Shown one piece after another: positions 59,230 through 64,000 of a stretch of 64,000 bases of DNA. Source of the stretch: Mycobacterium sp. 852002-51057_SCH5723018 (GTDB lineage: Bacteria; Actinomycetota; Actinomycetes; Mycobacteriales; Mycobacteriaceae). Made by a program: the position numbers and the translations under genes. The stretch covers positions 16,393 to 80,392 of the forward strand of contig NZ_LZIR01000041.1 in NCBI RefSeq assembly GCF_001667035.1, written 5' to 3'. The notes below the pieces were generated by a model. It was not told the origin of the DNA. It saw nothing but the letters and a program-made list of their open reading frames with translations, and did not search any database. The number at the start of each line of letters is the position of its first letter. Positions within the stretch are counted from its first letter, which is position 1.

Positions 59230-60846
59230 ATGTCGTGGGACCACGAAGTCGATGTCGTCGTGCTCGGAAGCGGCGGGGCCGGGCTCACGGCCGCGCTGGC
59301 CGCGGCGGTCGCCGGCGCCTCGGTGGAGGTCTTCGAGAAGGCGCCGACCGTCGGCGGCACCACCGCGGTATCTGGTGGCATCGCCTGGATTCCCGCCCAC
59401 AACCGTTCTGCCGACGGGGAATTGACGGTGGCGGATGCGTTGCAATACCTGCGCGCGCAGTCCCTGGGTTCGATGGACGACGCCCTGGTCGAGACGTTCG
59501 TGCGGAGCGGCGCGGCGATGCTCGACTTCGTCGAGGCCCACAGCGGCGTGCGCTTCGAGATCGCGGAGGGCTTCCCCGACTACCGGCCGGAGCTGCCGGG
59601 CGGCCGACCTACCGGAGGCCGATCGCACAGCCCGGCCCCCTTCGATCTGACCGAACTCGGCGAGTGGGGCACATGCATCACGTCGTTTCCCGCCGATTGG
59701 TCGAACGTCGGTTTCGACGCCGAAACGAGGGCGCGGCTGCACGCCGCGATCGACGAAAAAACCGGCGACTTGTGCGTTGCCGGCACCGCCCTGGTCGCGG
59801 GGCTGCTCAAGGGCGTGCTGGATGCCGGTGTGGCACTGCGGGTGAATGCCAGGGCCGAAGAACTCATCGGCCAGGACGGCGAAATCGCCGGTGTGCGCGT
59901 TCTGCTGGCAGGCCGAAGCCTGGACGTGCGCGCACGCCGCGGCGTCATCCTGGCCACCGGCGGCTTCGAATGGGATCCCGTTCTGGCGCAAGCCTTTTTG
60001 CGCGGACCGATGCACGGCGCGGTTTCCCCGCCGAACAACACCGGTGACGGCCTGCGCATGGCGATGGCCCACGGGGCGGAGCTGGCCAACATGGGCGAAG
60101 CCTGGTGGGTGCCGATCGTGCAAATCCCCGGCGACACCATCGACGGCAAGCCGCGCAGCCGTAGCGTCAGGCTGGAACGAACCCGACCCAGGAGCATCAT
60201 CGTCAACTCGGCCGGGCGGCGGTTCGTCAACGAGGCATGCGATTACAACTCGATGGCCGGCGCCTTCCAGTATCTCGATCCGCGCGGCGGGTACGTCAAC
60301 GATCGTGCCTGGATGGTGTTCGATTCAGTTCACCTGCAGCGGTACGGGTTTCTCGGTGTCGAGCCGGGGCAACCGGCGCCGGACTGGTATTGCGAGTCGG
60401 CGGACCTCGCCGAGTTGGCGGCCAAGACCGGCATCGACGCCGACGGCCTCAGCCGCACCATCCAGGAATGGAACCGTCACGTGGCCAACGGCGCCGATCC
60501 CGACTTCGGCCGCGGTTCCAGCGCATACGACGGCTATTGGGGCGACCCGAGCGCGACAACGCTCGCCGGCAAGACCCTCGGACCGATCAACACCGCGCCC
60601 TACTATGCGGTGCCGGTGCGCATCGGCGCGATGGGCACCAAGGGCGGACCGCGCACCGACCACGACGGCCGCGTCCTGCACGTCAGTGGCGAGCCGATAC
60701 CGGGCCTCTTCGCGGCGGGCAACGCCATGGGCGGCGTCACCGGAAGGGCCTACGGCGGTGCCGGCGGAACCATAGGTCCGGCAATGGTTTTCGGCTATCG
60801 CGCGGGCCACGCGGTCGCTACCGGGAAGCCGGTTGAACTTCAGTAG
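59230..60846 (+). CDS. FAD-dependent oxidoreductase, KstD/fumarate reductase-like
   Basis: The product is 538 aa, ATG 14 nt after the IclR stop with AAGGGA upstream. The FAD motif is DVVVLGSGGAGLTAALAAAVAGASVEVFEKAPTVGGTTAVSGGIAWIP. The flavin-loop end is GLFAAGNAMGGVTGRAYGGAGGTIGPAMVFGYRAG. It is a paralogue of the 53220 gene and probably desaturates or reduces a ring ketone. Co-transcription with the IclR gene is likely. The middle carries GRRFVNEACDYNSMAGAFQYLD, as in steroid delta-dehydrogenases. Confidence 0.88.
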   Translation: MSWDHEVDVVVLGSGGAGLTAALAAAVAGASVEVFEKAPTVGGTTAVSGGIAWIPAHNRSADGELTVADALQYLRAQSLGSMDDALVETFVRSGAAMLDFVEAHSGVRFEIAEGFPDYRPELPGGRPTGGRSHSPAPFDLTELGEWGTCITSFPADWSNVGFDAETRARLHAAIDEKTGDLCVAGTALVAGLLKGVLDAGVALRVNARAEELIGQDGEIAGVRVLLAGRSLDVRARRGVILATGGFEWDPVLAQAFLRGPMHGAVSPPNNTGDGLRMAMAHGAELANMGEAWWVPIVQIPGDTIDGKPRSRSVRLERTRPRSIIVNSAGRRFVNEACDYNSMAGAFQYLDPRGGYVNDRAWMVFDSVHLQRYGFLGVEPGQPAPDWYCESADLAELAAKTGIDADGLSRTIQEWNRHVANGADPDFGRGSSAYDGYWGDPSATTLAGKTLGPINTAPYYAVPVRIGAMGTKGGPRTDHDGRVLHVSGEPIPGLFAAGNAMGGVTGRAYGGAGGTIGPAMVFGYRAGHAVATGKPVELQ

Positions 60847-60866
60847 AGATCGCTGGTAGTGCCCTG

Positions 60867-61220
60867 TTACGGCACGAGATAGGTTCCGTGCCCCTCGATC
60901 ACCAGGTCGCCGGTGAACCGCAAGACTTCGCTCACCAGCCCATCGTCTTGATTGCGGTACACAATGACGATCGTGTCGATCCCCTGGTACACGGCTTCGA
61001 CGACGAAACGAAGATTAAGGAAGCGCTGCAGCGCCCTGGACCAGTAGTCGCGGAGCGCCGGCTTGCCACGCACCACCCCTGCCGATTCCGGCATGAGCAT
61101 CGCGGCCACCGGTGAAGTGAATACCACGTCCTCGTGAAAGTGCTCGAGGACAGAGTCCACGTCGTGGGCATTCCATGCTGACACCCATCGCTCGCTGAAG
61201 GTCACCGCGTCAAGGTCCAC
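60867..61220 (-). CDS. SnoaL-like (NTF2-fold) protein
   Basis: The product is 117 aa from GTG 61220. It has the compact NTF2-like pattern: FSERWVSAWNAHDVDSVLEHFHEDVVFTSPVAAMLMPESAGVVRGKPALRDYWSRAL. Such proteins act as dehydratases, isomerases or cyclases, or have no known activity. It is convergent with 59230 and apparently monocistronic. No catalytic pair can be assigned with confidence. Confidence 0.8.
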   Translation of the reverse strand: MDLDAVTFSERWVSAWNAHDVDSVLEHFHEDVVFTSPVAAMLMPESAGVVRGKPALRDYWSRALQRFLNLRFVVEAVYQGIDTIVIVYRNQDDGLVSEVLRFTGDLVIEGHGTYLVP

Positions 61221-61339
61221 GTTGGCAATGTAATAGCCATCGCGTGGGAGAATGGTGTCTATGGCGTTGCTCCTCTGGGATCAACACACCAGCCTGCCGC
61301 TGTAGACCGACGTCGACCCGCTCACGCGTGGCCACTGCA

Positions 61340-61466
61340 GGCGGCTTAGCCCGGGTAGCCGCCGATCTGCGCTCGGGAGAATGGCATCAACGACACTCAG
61401 AGCTGCTTGAGCAACAGCACTTCGACGCCCGATACCCGCCTGCTCATCAGCGATCGCGACGACTAA
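61340..61466 (+). pseudogene. Remnant of a SAM-dependent methyltransferase C-terminus, frameshifted
   Basis: One frame reads ARVAADLRSGEWHQRHSELLE and continues to FDARYP. After a one-base shift at about 61430, the next frame reads RLLISDRDD and stops at 61464-61466. Together these resemble the C-terminal DLxSGxWHRRHxxLLxLDxxDxGYRLL(I/V) ending of mycobacterial methyltransferases. No upstream methyltransferase domain or start is visible. The stop overlaps the end of the 61463 gene on the other strand. Confidence 0.5.
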
Positions 61467-61837
61467 CTGAAGGCGCTGGTGATGGCCGCCATGTCGAAGT
61501 AGTCGCGCCACGCCGCAATCCGGCCGTCCTGCACCTCGAAGACACCCATGACTGGTAACGGGATCTCGCCGCCGCCCTTGCGACGCAATACGTCGGTGCG
61601 TTCGTTCATCACCAATGTGCCATCGCTGATCTGCCGGTGCACCCTGAAGTCGATCCCGTCGAATGCGGCGACGAATCCCGCGATGAAGTCCCTTATCGCC
61701 TGACGACCCTGCACCGGGTCCATTGGAATGTTGTGATAGACCGCGTCTTCGGTGAAGTAGCCCGCGAGCTGGTCCGGGTCGGGCGATGCCCACAGCTTGC
61801 AGAATTCGGTTACCAGCTCGTCAGGAGAACGCGTCAT
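61463..61837 (-). CDS. Limonene-1,2-epoxide hydrolase-like (NTF2-fold) protein
   Basis: The product is 124 aa from ATG 61837 (MTRSPDELVTEFCKLWASPDPD); an upstream GTG in frame (VFHEGMTRS) is possible. The pattern CKLWASPDPDQLAGYFTEDAVYHNIPMDPVQGRQAIRDFIAGF and the later YFDMAAITSAF match the limonene epoxide hydrolase group. Its Asp-Arg-Asp triad opens epoxides without an intermediate. It would suit a pathway that epoxidises a ring. It is convergent with the remnant above and near the MeaB gene. Confidence 0.83.
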   Translation of the reverse strand: MTRSPDELVTEFCKLWASPDPDQLAGYFTEDAVYHNIPMDPVQGRQAIRDFIAGFVAAFDGIDFRVHRQISDGTLVMNERTDVLRRKGGGEIPLPVMGVFEVQDGRIAAWRDYFDMAAITSAFS

Positions 61838-61896
61838 GCCTTCATGGAACACATTGCTAGGCAATAAATCAAGGCTCCACAGGGGGATTGACGCTG

Positions 61897-62778
61897 TCAC
61901 TCCGCCTGCCTTGGCGCCAGCAGCTTTTCGGCCGCGGTGTAGGGATCGTTGTGCCCGTCGACCACGGCCTCGGCGAGCCGGTCGAGATCGGGCTCGGTGC
62001 GCAACCGGGTTTGGGCCAGCGACAGGATCTGCGCTCGGGCGCGGGCCAGGCGCCGTTCCCGACTGTCGGTGCGGTGGTGGTCGTCGATGGCGGCCATCAG
62101 GTCGGCAACGCCCTCGCCGCGCGCGGCGACCAGGCTGACGATTGGTGCCGTGGTTTCGGCGCGCAGGTCCCGCACCGTTTGTTCGGCACCCTCGCGGTCG
62201 GCCTTGTTGACCGCCACAATGTCGGCGACTTCCAGGACCCCGGCCTTGGCGGCTTGGACCGCGTCGCCCGCGCCGGGATTGAGGATGACGATGGTTGGGT
62301 CGGCGACGGCGGCAATTTCGATCTCCGACTGCCCCACCCCAACGGTCTCCAGCATGACCACGCCGTAACCGATCGCGCCGAGCAGCCGGATCGCCGCGGG
62401 AACGGCGGCGGCCAGCCCCCCGACGTGACCGCGGGTCGCCACCGAACGGATCAGGACGTCGGAGTCGTTGATATGCGCGGTCATTCGAATGCGATCGCCC
62501 AGTAGCGCGCCGCCGCTGAACGGCGACGACGGATCGACGGCGAGCACGGCCACCCTGGACCCGCGCTCCCGGTAGGCGCCGACCAGTGCGGCGATCGTCG
62601 TCGACTTGCCCGCGCCCGGCGGTCCGGTGATGCCTAGAACAGGAACGGCGTGCACCGATGAGGGTTCGATGCCGGCGAGCACCTCGTCGCGGCGCTCGCT
62701 TTCGATGAGGCTGAGTAGCCGACCCGCCGCACGCTGGGATCCGTTGCGTGCGCTGGCGATCAGGTCGGCGATGGTCAT
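61897..62778 (-). CDS. meaB: MeaB/ArgK-type GTPase (methylmalonyl-CoA mutase chaperone)
   Basis: The product is 293 aa, ATG 3 nt after the thiolase stop. The G-domain is complete: Walker A GPPGAGKST (52-60), the DPSS region after strand beta2, ETVGVGQSE (switch II), and NKAD (base specificity). MeaB proteins load and protect the B12 cofactor of acyl-CoA mutases. No mutase gene is in the window, so either one lies beyond the right edge or the protein serves the chromosomal methylmalonyl-CoA mutase. Pairing with a thiolase fits propionyl-CoA release from the catabolic pathway. Confidence 0.9.
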   Translation of the reverse strand: MTIADLIASARNGSQRAAGRLLSLIESERRDEVLAGIEPSSVHAVPVLGITGPPGAGKSTTIAALVGAYRERGSRVAVLAVDPSSPFSGGALLGDRIRMTAHINDSDVLIRSVATRGHVGGLAAAVPAAIRLLGAIGYGVVMLETVGVGQSEIEIAAVADPTIVILNPGAGDAVQAAKAGVLEVADIVAVNKADREGAEQTVRDLRAETTAPIVSLVAARGEGVADLMAAIDDHHRTDSRERRLARARAQILSLAQTRLRTEPDLDRLAEAVVDGHNDPYTAAEKLLAPRQAE

Positions 62779-62781
62779 ATG

Positions 62782-63921
62782 TTACGGGGCCGGGACCTCG
62801 ATGACCGTGGCCGAACCCATTCCGCCACCTGCGCACATGGCGGCGACGCCGATACCGCCTCCGCGGCGGCGCAATTCGTGCACCAGCGTGACCAGCATCC
62901 GCGCCCCGGTCGCCGCCACCGGATGCCCGAGCGAGCAGCCGCTGCCGCTGACGTTGACTTTGTCGGCGTCCAGCTCGAGCAGCTTGATGGTGGCCACGCA
63001 CATCGCCGCGAACGCTTCGTTGATTTCGAAGAGGTCCACGTTGTCCGTCGAAAGACCGGCGCGGGCAAGGGCTTTCGGGATTGCGTCCACCGGCGCCAAG
63101 CCGGTGATCGCGGGGTCGACACCGACGGACGCCCATGACCGCACCGTGGCCAGGGCGGGCAGCCCGAGCGTGTCGCTGGCGACGGTCAGCACGGCCGCGC
63201 CGTCGTTGGCGCCGCAGGCGTTGCCGGCGGTGATCGAGAAGCCCTCGATTTCCGGATGCAGCGGCTTGAGCGCGGCCAGCTTCTCCATGCTGGTGTCACG
63301 GCGCGGATGCTCGTCGACCTCGAACAGCCCGTGCGGGGTCTCGATCGGAACGATCTCCTCCTTGAAGCGGCCCTCGTCGATCGCGGCGATCGCGTTGCGG
63401 TGCGACCGCAGCGCCCATGCGTCCATCTCCTCGCGGCTGACTCCCGCCTTGACCGCGGCGTTCCAGCCCACGGTGATCGACATGTCCAGGTTGGGCGCGT
63501 CGGGACGGTCCGGGTGGGTCGGCGGGAACCAGTCGACCCATTCCCCGTCCACCTGCATCCGCGACCGCGGCGACGTGGAAGCCGAGTTCACCCCGCCGGC
63601 GATAACCAGTTGGTCCATGCCGGCGCGCACGCTGGCCGCGGCGCTTTGCACCGCCGCCTGGCCGGCCGCGCAGTGCCGGTTGTTGGCCAGCCCGGGCACC
63701 TGCGGTAGACCGGCGGTGATGGCCGCGTGGCGGGCGACCACGCCGCCCCCGTACAGGCCCTCGCCGAGGATCACGTCGTCGACCTGGCTTGCATCCAGGT
63801 CCTTCGCCGCCTCGCTGACCACGTGGTGCGCGAGTTCAAACGCGCTGGTGTCGCGCAGGGTCCCCTTCTTGGCGGTGCCGATCGGGGTGCGCAGGGCGGA
63901 CACGATGACGGCTTCAGGCAC
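62782..63921 (-). CDS. Acetyl-CoA acetyltransferase-like thiolase
   Basis: The product is 379 aa from GTG 63921 (VPEAVIVSALRTPIG), with GGAG 5 nt upstream; an earlier start at 63966 is rejected because it would overlap the operator. The catalytic Cys is C84 in NNRHCAAGQAA, the His is in CSLGHPVAATG, and the second Cys in MCAGGGMGSA. NEAFAAMCVATI is conserved. It probably thiolyses a 3-ketoacyl-CoA from ring or side-chain degradation. It leads the two-gene operon with meaB. Confidence 0.9.
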   Translation of the reverse strand: MPEAVIVSALRTPIGTAKKGTLRDTSAFELAHHVVSEAAKDLDASQVDDVILGEGLYGGGVVARHAAITAGLPQVPGLANNRHCAAGQAAVQSAAASVRAGMDQLVIAGGVNSASTSPRSRMQVDGEWVDWFPPTHPDRPDAPNLDMSITVGWNAAVKAGVSREEMDAWALRSHRNAIAAIDEGRFKEEIVPIETPHGLFEVDEHPRRDTSMEKLAALKPLHPEIEGFSITAGNACGANDGAAVLTVASDTLGLPALATVRSWASVGVDPAITGLAPVDAIPKALARAGLSTDNVDLFEINEAFAAMCVATIKLLELDADKVNVSGSGCSLGHPVAATGARMLVTLVHELRRRGGGIGVAAMCAGGGMGSATVIEVPAP

Positions 63922-63958
63922 GGTTTCTCCAGTTCGGCGAACGTATTGCGGGCATTGC

Positions 63959-63973
63959 GAGAACACTATTCTC
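63959..63973. promoter_or_regulatory. GAGAAC-ACT-ATTCTC, putative TetR operator (copy 10)
   Basis: There is one mismatch to perfect symmetry. It lies 37 nt upstream of the thiolase start at 63921, close to the right end of the window. Confidence 0.62.
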
Positions 63974-64000
63974 TCAAACTGAGAGTATGAGTTGCAAGGA

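Noticed and set aside
61244..61558. 104-codon plus-strand frame as a real gene
   Set aside because: Its start region has no ribosome site, and only the middle resembles a methyltransferase end, with a shift before the stop. It is called a remnant instead.
1..64000. Insertion sequences, phage genes, tRNA genes or CRISPR arrays
   Set aside because: No transposase, integrase, clover-leaf or regularly spaced repeat was recognised. The recurring 15-mer is dispersed and upstream of genes, not arrayed.
1..64000. KstR (TnnAACnnGTTnnA) boxes as the regional control
   Set aside because: None was recognised in front of the catabolic operons. The recurring GAGAAT box has a different symmetry and half-site.

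Overview
The window is high-GC chromosomal DNA of a mycobacterium. The grounds are an Mce-associated membrane protein at the left edge, an MTB12-type secreted antigen, an MmcO-type multicopper oxidase, a mycofactocin-type short-chain dehydrogenase, an F420/PPOX-type protein, many FadE-like acyl-CoA dehydrogenases, P450s with dedicated 3Fe-4S ferredoxins, and frequent GTG/TTG starts with overlapping stops and starts. A non-tuberculous species of the M. avium type is my guess and is inferred, not shown. I saw no insertion sequence, prophage, CRISPR array, tRNA or rRNA gene.

Almost the whole window is a catabolic region for cyclic, steroid-like or aromatic acids. From the left: the end of an mce operon (1-959); a two-subunit acyl-CoA dehydrogenase operon (1048-3205, minus); nitroreductase, CMD and HIBADH-like genes and a YrhK-like membrane protein (3433-6324); an amidohydrolase/amidohydrolase/Rieske ferredoxin/hydrolase operon (6779-10351); a NuoF-like flavoprotein with a ferredoxin (10876-12476); two secreted proteins (12559-13731); a DUF35-thiolase fusion operon with two HIBADH-like reductases (14091-18277); two P450-ferredoxin units (18391-21584); a TetR pair (21760-22937); a beta-oxidation operon (22986-26200); an amidohydrolase (26308-27606); a seven-gene operon with a Rieske oxygenase and a second two-subunit acyl-CoA dehydrogenase (27960-33681); an orphan acyl-CoA dehydrogenase divergent from a TetR regulator (34038-36095); a P450-SDR-SDR operon (36298-39211); an M24/M24/amidohydrolase operon (39365-42898); a TetR-ferredoxin-P450 operon (42947-45084); PPOX, SDR and NmrA-like genes (45242-47543); a multicopper oxidase (47656-49254); an eight-gene meta-cleavage operon of the MhpA/B/C type, divergent from an IclR regulator and a KstD-like gene (49257-60846); NTF2-fold proteins; and a thiolase-MeaB operon (61897-63921).

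The most interesting signal is a 15-bp inverted repeat, GAGAAT-N3-ATTCTC. It recurs about ten times across 60 kb, in each case upstream of a catabolic operon, and one perfect copy lies between the TetR gene at 35379 and the divergent acyl-CoA dehydrogenase. This suggests one local TetR-controlled regulon that ties the scattered operons into a single pathway. At least four further inverted repeats beside TetR, IclR or P450 genes point to subsidiary switches.

A second theme is enzyme families in which one copy has lost its metal ligands. This is seen in amidohydrolase 6779 beside intact 7908, in M24 protein 39365 beside intact 40473, and in amidohydrolase 30109, which has no HxH motif. Two gene remnants are also visible: a 21-codon SDR C-terminus at 24954-25019 and a frameshifted methyltransferase-like C-terminus near 61340-61466. 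All functional assignments come from motif recognition by eye. No alignments or searches were run.
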